This document shows, in pieces, positions 1-6,820 of a DNA stretch of 15,543 nt. Under the pieces are notes generated by a model, which was not told the origin of the DNA, searched no databases, and was given only the letters and a program-made list of their open reading frames with translations. Location of the stretch: assembly GCA_001775555.1 (NCBI GenBank), contig MEXE01000032.1, forward strand, positions 7,192 through 22,734, given 5' to 3'. The position numbers and the translations under genes are program-made. Positions within the stretch are counted from its first letter, which is position 1. Every line of letters begins with the position of its first letter. The DNA is from Candidatus Amesbacteria bacterium RBG_19FT_COMBO_48_16 (GTDB taxonomy: Bacteria > Patescibacteriota > Microgenomatia > CAZETR01 > Amesbacteraceae).

Positions 1-1972
1 TATTGCCGCAGACTGCGATTTTGGTCAAATCCGGCGGAGGGGTGAACCCGACCGAGGGGTGATTTGAAAGGAGGTGGTCAGTGATGCTGCGCCAAATGGG
101 GGCAGCACCGGTGACTCCGGAGGCGATGTAACTCATGGGAGAGTTGTCGTTATTGCCGACCCAGACGACAACAACCCGATCGGGGGTGTAGCCGATTGTC
201 CAATTGTCGCGTAAATTATTGGTGGTACCGGTTTTCACCGCAACCTGGGAGCCGGGAATGAAGAGCAGGGAGTTAGGACCGAAGGTGGGGGTACGGGCGG
301 CATTGTCGGAGAGAATATCAGAGATGAGGAAAGCAATGCGGGGGTCGAGGACGGGGCGGGGAGATGGCGTAGGGGTTTTTTCCAGGATCCGGCCCGTGGA
401 GTCGCGGATTTCCAGAATAAGGCGAAGGTCGGCTTTGGTACCGGAGGCGGCAAAAGTACCGTAGACTTGGGCCATGTCCAACATAGTCACTTCGCCGCCG
501 CCTAAAGTTAAAGACAGGCCATAACGGGAAAGATCGGTCCAGGAGGAGATACCCATTTGTTGACCGAGTCCGATCATATGTTCGACGCCGCCCGCGGCGA
601 GCAATTTGACGGCGGGCACGTTATAAGAGGAGGCCAGGGCGGTACGCAAAGTTACCCGGCCATGGAATCGGCGGTCATAATTTACGGGAGAATAAGGTTC
701 CTGACCCGGAATGCGGAAGGTAACAGGAGAATCGTCGATGTAGCTACCTGCGGTGAAATTACGAGAGAATGCGAGAGCGTAGTTGATGGGTTTGATGGCG
801 CTCCCCGGCTGACGCAAGGCCCGAGTAATGTTGAATTGACCGTCGTGCTCGACGTCAAAGAAATCGCGGGAACCTACAAGCGACAAGATGTCACCGGTTT
901 GGGGATGAGTGACGACGGCCGCACCGTTGGTAATTTGCAGGTAGTCAACTTTGGCAATTTCTTCGGCGACAATTCTTTGGACTGTTTCCTGGAGGGGCAG
1001 ATCAAGGGAAGTAGTGACGTCCAGGCCACCCTGTTCAACAATTTCTGAACCGAATTTTTGGGCGAGCAACTCCTTGATATACATGACAAAATGGGGGGCT
1101 TTGATGTTGTTTTGGGGAGGATTTAGGGTGAGCTGGACGGAGGAAGAGCTTTCGGCCTGGTCCCAGGTTAAAAAGCCCGCAGCCACCATGTGACGGAGGA
1201 CTTCCCTTTGGCGGGAAAGAGCCAACTCGGGGTGGGCCCCGAAGGGGGAGTAGGTGGTGGGGGAGGCGGGTAAACCAGCCAAGAGGGCAGCTTCAGCTAT
1301 ATTGAGGGCGGTGGCGGATTTCCCGAAGTAAGTTTGAGCCGCCGCTTCGATGCCATAAGCCGCTCCACCGAAACCGACGCGGTTTAGGTACATTTCCAGG
1401 ATTTGATCTTTGGAAAAGGCTTGTTCAACAGCGATGGCTAAAATCAGTTCACGCAATTTCCGACTGAGCGTGCGTTCGGGGGAGAGGAGAGCAGTCTTAA
1501 CCAGTTGCTGGGTGATAGTGGATCCGCCCTCGGTGAAAAGCGAGCAGTGCTCAGTGCTCAGGGTGCATTTGAGACGGGAGGGAGATTTTAAGGTGTTGAA
1601 AAGAGCTCGGAGAATACCTCTGACGGAGAATCCGCGGTGGGAGTAAAAGTCCTTGTCTTCGATGGCGATAATTGCCTGTTTGACGTGAGGGGGAAGATCG
1701 GCGAGTTTGATTAAGGTCCGGTTTTGGGAGGAATAAACCTGGTAGAGCTCAATGCCGTTGCGGTCGCGAATATGAGTGGTGAGAGGCAGAGGAGCTGAGG
1801 AGAGGGAGGAGGGGGAGGGAAGATCTTTGAGTAAGTAATAGTAAATAGTAATAGTAAATAGAGCGATGAAGATTAGAGGGAGGAGTATGTAAGCGGGTTT
1901 GGGGTGGGGAAGTTGAGAGAAGAAGTGAATGAGGGGGTAGGCGGATTTGAGGAAGGATTTGAGGGATGGCAC
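1..1972 (-). CDS. Class A penicillin-binding protein (GT51 + transpeptidase), C-terminus cut by window edge
   Basis: Bifunctional peptidoglycan synthase: a membrane-anchored glycosyltransferase that polymerises lipid II, fused to a penicillin-sensitive DD-transpeptidase. I translated about 657 codons from a GTG at 1972-1970, with no stop before base 1. A membrane helix lies near residues 28-48. GT51 signatures follow: EDKDF with catalytic Glu near E105, then EGGSTITQQ and ILEMYLN. The transpeptidase has SAIK (S391, K394), SYN (S449-N451) and KTG (K580-G582), so all three active-site boxes are present. It is clearly paralogous to the PBP at 2753-5053 and lies on the same strand. Compared with that paralog it carries about 14 extra residues just before EGGSTITQQ (about 132-147). 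The GTG start is chosen because it opens this frame shortly before the membrane helix, with a TATAAT box 11 nt upstream. No Shine-Dalgarno sequence is visible. Confidence 0.93.
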   Translation of the reverse strand, partial: MPSLKSFLKSAYPLIHFFSQLPHPKPAYILLPLIFIALFTITIYYYLLKDLPSPSSLSSAPLPLTTHIRDRNGIELYQVYSSQNRTLIKLADLPPHVKQAIIAIEDKDFYSHRGFSVRGILRALFNTLKSPSRLKCTLSTEHCSLFTEGGSTITQQLVKTALLSPERTLSRKLRELILAIAVEQAFSKDQILEMYLNRVGFGGAAYGIEAAAQTYFGKSATALNIAEAALLAGLPASPTTYSPFGAHPELALSRQREVLRHMVAAGFLTWDQAESSSSVQLTLNPPQNNIKAPHFVMYIKELLAQKFGSEIVEQGGLDVTTSLDLPLQETVQRIVAEEIAKVDYLQITNGAAVVTHPQTGDILSLVGSRDFFDVEHDGQFNITRALRQPGSAIKPINYALAFSRNFTAGSYIDDSPVTFRIPGQEPYSPVNYDRRFHGRVTLRTALASSYNVPAVKLLAAGGVEHMIGLGQQMGISSWTDLSRYGLSLTLGGGEVTMLDMAQVYGTFAASGTKADLRLILEIRDSTGRILEKTPTPSPRPVLDPRIAFLISDILSDNAARTPTFGPNSLLFIPGSQVAVKTGTTNNLRDNWTIGYTPDRVVVVWVGNNDNSPMSYIASGVTGAAPIWRSITDHLLSNHPSVGFTPPPDLTKIAVCGN
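1545..1561. repeat. CAGTGCT heptamer, two perfect copies plus a partial, in a PBP insertion
   Basis: CAGTGCT is repeated at 1545-1551 and 1552-1558, then CAG. It lies inside the stretch coding for extra residues, about 132-147, that the paralogous PBP lacks, immediately before the conserved EGGSTITQQ motif. Confidence 0.75.
1834..1859. repeat. Two perfect 13-bp tandem repeats inside PBP membrane-helix codons
   Basis: The unit AGTAATAGTAAAT occurs twice back to back. On the minus strand it encodes part of the hydrophobic anchor of the PBP (around residues 38-46). The copies are identical, as would follow from a recent duplication. Confidence 0.85.
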
Positions 1973-1983
1973 TTGGCGCTTTG

Positions 1984-2011
1984 ATTATATGAAGTGGGGG
2001 AAGGGGGTCAA
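1984..2011 (-). promoter_or_regulatory. Promoter of the upstream-edge PBP gene
   Basis: Reading the minus strand, TTGACC (2006-2011) and TATAAT (1984-1989) are separated by 16 bp. The -10 ends 11 nt before the GTG start, so the 5' leader would be only a few nucleotides. It faces away from the + strand promoter at 2018-2026, making a compact divergent control region. Confidence 0.6.
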
Positions 2012-2017
2012 GAGGGA

Positions 2018-2026
2018 TGGTATAAT
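2018..2026 (+). promoter_or_regulatory. Extended -10 promoter of the orphan gene
   Basis: TGG followed by a perfect TATAAT (2021-2026) forms an extended -10. No good -35 is seen at the expected distance, which is typical of TGn promoters. The ATG at 2038 lies 11 nt after the hexamer, so the predicted leader is about 5 nt. Confidence 0.6.
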
Positions 2027-2037
2027 ACTAGCTTAGA

Positions 2038-2763
2038 ATGAGTGATGAAGCGAGAGAGGTAGCACAATCTTCTACTGCTCCAGCAAGATTTGAGCCCGAC
2101 AGTCGCATGGTTGAAAGTGGGAGAAGCATTGCCCCAGAACTTTATAATTTAATACTACCTGTGGGGTATGCAGGAGATGGCAGTGTCAATAGGGCTTTCA
2201 ATCTTGAGGGATTGTATGTGAATGAGGCGGGGGGTTTTTCAGCGAGAGTATTAAGGGTTATTGAGGGGTCGATTGGGGATCTATTTAGTTATAGAATTTC
2301 TAAAGAAGACGAGGAGGAAGTTGTGGGAGCTGTTGGGAAAGAGTACCCCCCGGCTGTGAACGAGCCTGATTTTCGGTTGACCACGGCGCAGGTTTTGGTT
2401 GCGACGCTCAGGGCGGCGAATGGTCTTTTGGGGCCAAAAGTGATCGAAAAAGTTGTGGCGGATACGGCTGATACAGGTTTGGAAATGAGGGGTGATGAGA
2501 AATTGAGACAGAGCTGGGCAAGCTATTTTACGGGAGTGGTGAATGGGGCGGCGGAACGATTGGTTAACGGTCTTGACGTAGAGGGGGAGAGGAGAAGGGT
2601 GGAGGAGTTGAGGGGATTGGTAGGTGAAGCGGAGAAGAAGGGCGAAAAGAAGCAGGTTGAGGATATAATACAGAGGATTAGTCATGGGGTGGAGTTGAGA
2701 GAAGAAACAGCTGAAAGATTGCGCCAATTTGGCGGAGAGGTGTGGAGAGGGACTAATATTTGA
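2038..2763 (+). CDS. Hypothetical soluble protein (241 aa) between two PBP genes
   Basis: I do not recognise the family. The product has no signal peptide or membrane helix. The N-terminal 30 residues are polar and probably disordered. The middle (about 35-165) mixes hydrophobic and charged segments like a folded domain. The C-terminal third (about 180-230) is rich in Glu, Lys and Arg with heptad-like spacing, suggesting a long helix or coiled coil. It is divergent from the PBP at 1-1972 and convergent with the PBP at 2753-5053, overlapping the latter's 3' end by 11 bp. A strong extended -10 directly upstream supports transcription. The start has no Shine-Dalgarno sequence. A 192-codon open frame on the opposite strand is explained by strand composition. 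Lying between two peptidoglycan synthases hints at a cell-envelope link, but nothing in the sequence proves one. Confidence 0.72.
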   Translation: MSDEAREVAQSSTAPARFEPDSRMVESGRSIAPELYNLILPVGYAGDGSVNRAFNLEGLYVNEAGGFSARVLRVIEGSIGDLFSYRISKEDEEEVVGAVGKEYPPAVNEPDFRLTTAQVLVATLRAANGLLGPKVIEKVVADTADTGLEMRGDEKLRQSWASYFTGVVNGAAERLVNGLDVEGERRRVEELRGLVGEAEKKGEKKQVEDIIQRISHGVELREETAERLRQFGGEVWRGTNI

Positions 2764-5053
2764 TGGCTTTGCCGGAGGGGTCGAGGCGGATGGTGTCTGA
2801 GCCGCTGTAACCGCCGGCGCAGTCCAGACAGAGAGTGACACCGAGAGCGTCAAAAGCAACGGCGTGGTTTTGGGCTTCGATGTTTTGGGGTTCTTCGGTA
2901 ATTTGCTTTGAAGTGGCCGGACTTTGGGAGGGTTTGTAGATGGGGATGTCGCGGCGGGAGCCGGCGTCCGGAGAGGGAATGGTGCCCTTGAGGAAATATT
3001 CGTAGCGGGGCTGGCAGGACGGGTCGGGATTGTCAGGAACTCTTAAGCCGGAGAGAGAGCAAACAGTGGCGCCGGTAACGTCGGCGGGCTGGGTGGGCCA
3101 GCGCTGGGGATAGTCCTTGAGAGCCTGAGTGACGATCTTGTTCCAGATGGGTGAAGCGCCGGTGACTCCCGAGGCGACGCGGCTCATGGGGGTATTGTCA
3201 TTATTGCCGACCCAAACCGCTACGAGGATATCGGGATTGTAGCCCAGGGTCCAATTGTCCCGTTTGTCGTTAGTGGTACCGGTTTTTACCGAAACTTCGG
3301 GGTGGCCTTTGACGACCAGCTGGGAAGAGGAGCCAAAAGTGGCGGAGCGGGCGCCGTTGTCATATAGTATGTGGGAGATGATGAAGGCCGCTCCGGGGGA
3401 TATAACCCGAGTGTTTGACGGGGGATTTATGACATATGATTCATGGTTTAAGAGGTACGAATTAAGAGGGTGGGTTTTGTCTGATTCTTCCGGGGAAAGT
3501 TCTCTGGAGGGGACCTGTTGTAATATTTTCCCGGTGCGGTCGATAACGGCGAGAATGGGGTTTAAATCGACTCGGGTGCCGGAGTTGGCCAGGACACCGA
3601 AGGCGGTAGATAAGTCTAGCATGGTGACTTCGCCGCCACCCAGAGTCAAAGAAGGGCCATAGCTTTTAGGGTCGGTGAAAGTGGTGATGCCGAAAGCGGA
3701 AGAGCTGGCGACAAAGTCAACCAGGCCATTGATGACCAGAGCTTTGACGGCGGGGATGTTGAAAGAGTTTGCCAGGGCAAAGCGGACTTGGGTGGGGCCA
3801 TGAAACTGGCCGTCATAATTGTCGGGGCAGTAAGGTTTTTGGTTGGGCTGACTAAAGCAGGTAGGTTTATCTGCCAGAAGAGTAGCGGCAGTAAACAAGC
3901 GGCGGTCAAGACCCAGGGCGTAATTGACGGGTTTGATGGCGCTCCCTGGCTGGCGGCGGGCTAAAACAACATTGACATTGCCGTCTATGGCAGTGTCAAA
4001 ATAATCGCGGGAACCTATAAGGGAGAGGATCTCACCTGTCTTGGGATGAGTGACTAAGGCGGCGCCATTGGTTACTTTCTCCTTTTGGAGTTTGGCGACT
4101 TCGGAAGCGACGATGTCCTGGGCCAAGTTTTGGAGTTCGAGATCGAGAGTGGTGATAACGGTCAGGCCTTCCTGCTCGACTTTTTCCAGAGAATATTTTT
4201 GGACCAGCAAATCCTTGACCCAGAGTGAAAAATGGGGAGCCTTGAGGGAGGCTTGAGGTGTATAGCGGAGCTCGTCGTCTTTGGCTTCGTCATACTGCTT
4301 TTGAGTGATAAATTTGTTATCCAGCATTTGAGACAGGACATATTGCTGGCGGTCTTTGGCTTTTTCGGGGCTGGATCCGAAAGGGGAATAATAAGAGGGA
4401 GCTTGAGGCAGGCCGGCCAGAAGAGCGGCTTCCGCCAGCGACAGGTCGGCGGCTGATTTGCCAAAGTAAGTCTGAGCCGCGCTTTCCAGGCCATAGGCAG
4501 TGCCGCCAAAAGGGACCTGGTTTAAATAAAGTTCCAGTATTTGGTCTTTGGAATAGATCAATTCCACAGCCAAGCTGAGGATGAATTCGCGAGCCTTACG
4601 CCTGATGGTCCTATCGTCGGAAAGAAGGGCTTTTTTAACCAGTTGCTGAGTGATAGTGGATCCGCCCTGGAGTTTTTGGCGGAAAAAAGTGTTTTTGATA
4701 GCCCGGGAAATTCCGCGTAAGGAAAAGCCGGAGTGTTTGTAAAAATCCTTGTCTTCGGCGGCCAGGTGAGCGTCAATGACATAGCGAGGCAGGGTGTCAA
4801 GCCTGATGGGAGTGCGGCGCTGGTCGGTGAAGATTTCATAGAGCAGCTGGCCGCGGCGGTCCAGCAGTTTGGTGGAAGCGGGGGAGGGATGGGAAGTGAG
4901 GCGGGTGGGATTGGGCAGATCCCAGAAAAAATAAAGAAACAAGAAACAAGAAACAAGAAACAAGGAAAAAAGTACTATCTTTTTTTTGTTGATACGAGAT
5001 TTTAAGGTCTTTTTGTTCCTCGGGTGTTTATTGGGGGTTGTTTTTTTGGACAT
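2753..5053 (-). CDS. Class A penicillin-binding protein (766 aa), complete
   Basis: Bifunctional murein glycosyltransferase/transpeptidase acting at the outer face of the cytoplasmic membrane. In order: a Lys/Arg-rich cytoplasmic tail (1-25), a membrane helix (about 26-44), GT51 with EDKDF (E100), GGSTITQQ (130-137) and ILELYLN (E174), then a transpeptidase with SAIK (S371, K374), SFN (S430-N432) and KTG (590-592). Residues 655-766 form a Pro/Ser-rich tail with four cysteines (C665, C680, C742, C745). It is a paralog of the PBP at 1-1972. Relative to it there is an extra segment of about 27 residues at 523-549, between the transpeptidase core strands. Part of the membrane helix is encoded by a heptamer tandem repeat. 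The ATG lies 7 nt after a TATAAT box. The 3' end overlaps the convergent orphan gene by 11 bp. Confidence 0.96.
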   Translation of the reverse strand: MSKKTTPNKHPRNKKTLKSRINKKKIVLFSLFLVSCFLFLYFFWDLPNPTRLTSHPSPASTKLLDRRGQLLYEIFTDQRRTPIRLDTLPRYVIDAHLAAEDKDFYKHSGFSLRGISRAIKNTFFRQKLQGGSTITQQLVKKALLSDDRTIRRKAREFILSLAVELIYSKDQILELYLNQVPFGGTAYGLESAAQTYFGKSAADLSLAEAALLAGLPQAPSYYSPFGSSPEKAKDRQQYVLSQMLDNKFITQKQYDEAKDDELRYTPQASLKAPHFSLWVKDLLVQKYSLEKVEQEGLTVITTLDLELQNLAQDIVASEVAKLQKEKVTNGAALVTHPKTGEILSLIGSRDYFDTAIDGNVNVVLARRQPGSAIKPVNYALGLDRRLFTAATLLADKPTCFSQPNQKPYCPDNYDGQFHGPTQVRFALANSFNIPAVKALVINGLVDFVASSSAFGITTFTDPKSYGPSLTLGGGEVTMLDLSTAFGVLANSGTRVDLNPILAVIDRTGKILQQVPSRELSPEESDKTHPLNSYLLNHESYVINPPSNTRVISPGAAFIISHILYDNGARSATFGSSSQLVVKGHPEVSVKTGTTNDKRDNWTLGYNPDILVAVWVGNNDNTPMSRVASGVTGASPIWNKIVTQALKDYPQRWPTQPADVTGATVCSLSGLRVPDNPDPSCQPRYEYFLKGTIPSPDAGSRRDIPIYKPSQSPATSKQITEEPQNIEAQNHAVAFDALGVTLCLDCAGGYSGSDTIRLDPSGKAIKY
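4936..4963. repeat. GAAACAA heptamer, four perfect tandem copies
   Basis: The unit GAAACAA occurs at 4936, 4943, 4950 and 4957. On the minus strand it codes for part of the membrane helix of the PBP (around residues 31-40). Because 7 is not a multiple of 3, gain or loss of one unit would shift the frame near the start of the gene, while a three-unit change would keep it. Confidence 0.88.
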
Positions 5054-5060
5054 GGGTTGA

Positions 5061-5089
5061 ATTATAACCGGGAGGGAGTATATTATAAA
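5061..5089 (-). promoter_or_regulatory. Promoter of the complete PBP gene
   Basis: On the minus strand, TATAAT (5061-5066) ends 7 nt before the ATG at 5053, with TTTATA (5084-5089) 17 bp further upstream as a partial -35. Transcription should start at or within a base or two of the start codon. The region is shared with the divergent small gene at 5095. Confidence 0.6.
5084..5089 (+). promoter_or_regulatory. Candidate -10 of the small membrane protein gene
   Basis: TATAAA lies 5 nt before the ATG at 5095. No clear -35 is visible, and the box overlaps the -35 of the opposing PBP promoter, so the two promoters probably compete. Confidence 0.4.
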
Positions 5090-5094
5090 TTACA

Positions 5095-5301
5095 ATGGCG
5101 GTTAGAAAGAGTAAAAGTCTGCCGGAGGTTAAAGTCGGAGTCCCGAAGTGGCACCAGGAGGAAATGGGGGAAGGGCAGCTGGATCCGGGAGAGGAGAAAA
5201 TTTTGGACTGGGTTCTGAAAGGAGTGATAGCGTTTATCCTGGGGTGGCTGGGATTATCAATCCTTCTGGTCATCGGCGGATATTTCCATTTGTGGGGGTA
5301 G
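5095..5301 (+). CDS. Small single-pass membrane protein (68 aa), unknown function
   Basis: The product has a charged N-terminal half (about residues 1-40, with many Lys, Glu and Asp) and one hydrophobic helix at about 42-63, ending in a short tail after residue 63. No family is recognised. It is transcribed divergently from the class A PBP at 2753-5053, from a 41-bp region packed with A/T-rich -10-like elements. The ATG is preceded by TATAAA 5 nt upstream and has no Shine-Dalgarno sequence. It may be an accessory envelope protein, but only the membrane topology can be read from the sequence. Confidence 0.6.
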   Translation: MAVRKSKSLPEVKVGVPKWHQEEMGEGQLDPGEEKILDWVLKGVIAFILGWLGLSILLVIGGYFHLWG

Positions 5302-5315
5302 GATAAAATAGTGAA

Positions 5316-5489
5316 ATGACGGAGAGTTTGCGGAAACACCTGGGTGCGAGTCTGTATGACAGTTTGGTGATGGGATTCCATTTCTTCAGAGGTGGGGAGT
5401 AGCAGACCTTGACGGCTTGTCGGGGATCGGGCAGGTGAAGGCGGTAAAGATATGTGAAAGGTTGAGAAACTTCAAGGACAAGTAGTGAG
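5316..5489 (+). pseudogene. Possible radC remnant (N-terminal part, frameshifted)
   Basis: No long frame is open here, but pieces in different frames resemble the start of RadC-family proteins. The frame from the ATG at 5316 gives a LRKHLGASLYDS segment, like the early 'LRK-GA-SLSDSEL' region, then stops at 5400-5402. A second frame gives ISSEVGSS. A third (from about 5360) gives LSGIGQVKAVKI, a good helix-hairpin-helix of the type found after it in RadC, and ends in tandem stops near 5485-5490. The C-terminal JAB metalloprotease-like domain is absent; a toxin-antitoxin locus begins instead. TAAAAT at 5304-5309 lies 6 nt before the ATG, the same spacing as intact genes here. The assignment rests on short matches and is tentative. 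Confidence 0.45.
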
Positions 5490-5492
5490 ATC

Positions 5493-5521
5493 TTGACAAC
5501 ATACAACATACGACATACAAT
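5493..5521 (+). promoter_or_regulatory. Leaderless promoter of toxin-antitoxin locus 1
   Basis: A consensus TTGACA (5493-5498), a 17-bp spacer and TACAAT (5516-5521) lie upstream, and the antitoxin ATG at 5528 begins 6 nt after the hexamer, where transcription itself should start. The spacer is largely three heptamers (AACATAC, AACATAC, GACATAC; 5498-5518), plausible binding sites for the RHH antitoxin. Confidence 0.8.
5498..5518. repeat. Three tandem heptamers in the promoter spacer (candidate operator)
   Basis: AACATAC, AACATAC and GACATAC run head to tail from 5498 to 5518 between the -35 and -10 boxes. Ribbon-helix-helix antitoxins usually repress their own promoters by binding short repeats, so an operator role is reasonable. 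It may equally be another case of the heptamer micro-repeats found elsewhere in the window. Confidence 0.6.
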
Positions 5522-5527
5522 TGAAAC

Positions 5528-5755
5528 ATGATCAGGACGCAGGTATATTTACCGGAGGAAGTGCATCGGGATCTGAAGCTCCTGGCCAAGACCGAGAGAG
5601 TGAGATTTTCTGAGTTAGTGCGGGAAGGGGCAGAAGAGGTGATGAAGAAAAGGAAAGCAAGGAGGCAAGGGAGCGGAATGTGGAGAGAATTTGTGGGAGC
5701 CTTGAAATACGGCCCGAAAGACCTGTCTACCAGGATTAATGAGATATATAAATGA
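5528..5755 (+). CDS. Ribbon-helix-helix antitoxin (VapB/CopG-like, 75 aa)
   Basis: DNA-binding antitoxin expected to bind and neutralise the PIN toxin encoded next and to repress the operon. Residues 1-9 (MIRTQVYLP) form the DNA-contacting strand of a CopG/RHH fold, followed by helices at about 10-22 and 27-42. The tail (about 43-75), with its Trp and aromatic residues, is the likely toxin-binding part. The stop overlaps the toxin start as ATGA (5752-5755), indicating translational coupling. The ATG is the predicted transcription start, with no leader and no Shine-Dalgarno sequence. The family is clear; the exact subfamily is not. Confidence 0.87.
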   Translation: MIRTQVYLPEEVHRDLKLLAKTERVRFSELVREGAEEVMKKRKARRQGSGMWREFVGALKYGPKDLSTRINEIYK

Positions 5756-6153
5756 TTAGGCGATTGTTGGTGGATGCGGATTGGTTGGTGGGCGCATTCA
5801 GAGATGAAGACGCGCACCATCAGATGGCAGCGAAGTCGGTGGCCAGACATGAAGAAAGAGAAGATGAGTTGTATGTACTGAATTTGGTGCTGCAGGAGAC
5901 GGGGACGGTGTTGAGTCATCGGACGGGGATGAGAGCAGTGAGGTTGTTTTGGGAGAAGCTTCCCAAATTGGGCTTGAAGAAAATTGGGTTGGATGAAGAG
6001 TTGGAGGATGAAGTTTGGAGAGTTTTCTTGAAGCAGACAAAGAAGGGATGCTCGTTTGTAGATTGCGCTAATTTGGTGGTGATGGGGAAGTATAAGCTGG
6101 ACGGCATTTTGACGTGGGATGAGTTTTACCCCAAAGATATCAGAGTGAGGTAG
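5752..6153 (+). CDS. PIN-domain toxin (VapC-like ribonuclease, 133 aa)
   Basis: Predicted Mg-dependent ribonuclease toxin of the PIN family, which in VapC members cleaves tRNA or rRNA. The acidic active-site set is visible: D8 (in VDAD), E49 (in LQET), D104 (in FVDCAN) and D123 (in TWDEF). Its length is normal for VapC. The start overlaps the antitoxin stop by 4 bp, so it is made from the same transcript. A HEPN-like gene follows after 13 bp. The cellular RNA target cannot be read from the sequence. Confidence 0.88.
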   Translation: MIRRLLVDADWLVGAFRDEDAHHQMAAKSVARHEEREDELYVLNLVLQETGTVLSHRTGMRAVRLFWEKLPKLGLKKIGLDEELEDEVWRVFLKQTKKGCSFVDCANLVVMGKYKLDGILTWDEFYPKDIRVR

Positions 6154-6166
6154 AATCGATGGAGGT

Positions 6167-6673
6167 ATGGGGAGTTTTGAAAATACGAATTGGTGGAAGT
6201 ATGCGGATCCGCTGATTAGGGACCTGATGCGGGGAGCATACGTACTTTTAGAGCGGGAAAAAGCAATCGTGGATGGACTGCATGATTATTCGTTTATAGT
6301 TTTTCCGGCGGCTAAGGCTTATGAGGGGTTTTTGAAAAAGCTGTTTTTGGATCTGGGGCTGATTTCCCGGCAACAGTATTACGGGGAGTATTTTAGAATC
6401 GGAAAAGCCTTGTCTCCCTCTTTACCTAAAAGGTACCGCTCGGGGTGGGTATTTGGAAAATTGGCGGGGGTGTGCGGGGGAGAGGAGTTACCCTTAAAAA
6501 TGTGGCAGGTGTGGAAAAGGGCGAGGAACCGGATATTTCATTTTTTTCCTGATCACCGGGAGTTTATAACTTTGGCTGAAGCTGAGGAACTTTTGGCTGA
6601 AATTACCGGAGTGATGGATGATTCGCTGGCGGGATGCAGAAGACATACGGGTTTTTCGCTAACAAACGGGTGA
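6167..6673 (+). CDS. HEPN-like protein (168 aa) downstream of the PIN toxin
   Basis: An all-alpha protein. Residues 117-126 contain R120-N121-xxx-H125, which fits the RNxxxH form of the RX4-6H motif of HEPN ribonucleases. An upstream helix (about 45-62, AKAYEGFLKKLF) has the conserved look of a HEPN first helix, with an acidic residue (E53). HEPN proteins are often toxins or RNases in toxin-antitoxin and phage-defence systems. It begins 13 bp after the PIN toxin and may be cotranscribed, although TAGAAT at 6151-6156 could serve as its own -10. GGAGG lies directly against the ATG and is too close to act as a normal Shine-Dalgarno site. There is no adjacent MNT nucleotidyltransferase partner. 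It could also be a non-toxic HEPN scaffold. The motif supports the fold class; the function is inferred. Confidence 0.66.
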   Translation: MGSFENTNWWKYADPLIRDLMRGAYVLLEREKAIVDGLHDYSFIVFPAAKAYEGFLKKLFLDLGLISRQQYYGEYFRIGKALSPSLPKRYRSGWVFGKLAGVCGGEELPLKMWQVWKRARNRIFHFFPDHREFITLAEAEELLAEITGVMDDSLAGCRRHTGFSLTNG

Positions 6674-6757
6674 TGGGGTATGAGGGGGTGGTATCAAGAG
6701 GCTCAGCTTGGTGTAACGGGATTTATTGGTTTCGGGTAATATTCGTGTGCGATTTTG

Positions 6758-6770
6758 GGATAATATATCC
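6758..6770. repeat. Small palindrome upstream of the DUF5667-like gene
   Basis: GGATA, ATA, TATCC forms a 5-bp inverted repeat in the 147-bp gap between the HEPN-like and DUF5667-like genes. It contains a TAATAT -10-like word. It could be an operator or chance A/T-rich symmetry. Nothing else gene-like was seen in this gap. Confidence 0.3.
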
Positions 6771-6788
6771 TGGTGGGGTAGTAAAAGG

Positions 6789-6820
6789 TTGACAGATTGT
6801 GGCATACTTGAATATGCCCG
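6789..6820 (+). promoter_or_regulatory. Promoter region of the DUF5667-like gene
   Basis: A consensus TTGACA at 6789-6794 is clear. The -10 is weak: AATATG or TATGCC-like words sit at 6811-6818, 16-18 bp downstream. The ATG is at 6821, so any transcript started here would have almost no leader. Confidence 0.45.

Noticed and set aside
557..1048. 163-codon + strand open frame inside the first PBP gene
   Set aside because: It lies opposite the conserved transpeptidase SxxK and SxN regions and has no promoter or family resemblance.
2281..2859. 192-codon minus-strand open frame opposite the orphan gene
   Set aside because: It overlaps the orphan's coding region and the end of the PBP, has low-complexity Pro/Ser/His/Leu content, and is explained by the strand's base bias.
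6159..6166. GGAGG before the HEPN-like ATG as a Shine-Dalgarno site
   Set aside because: It touches the ATG with only about 1 nt of spacing, too close for normal ribosome binding.
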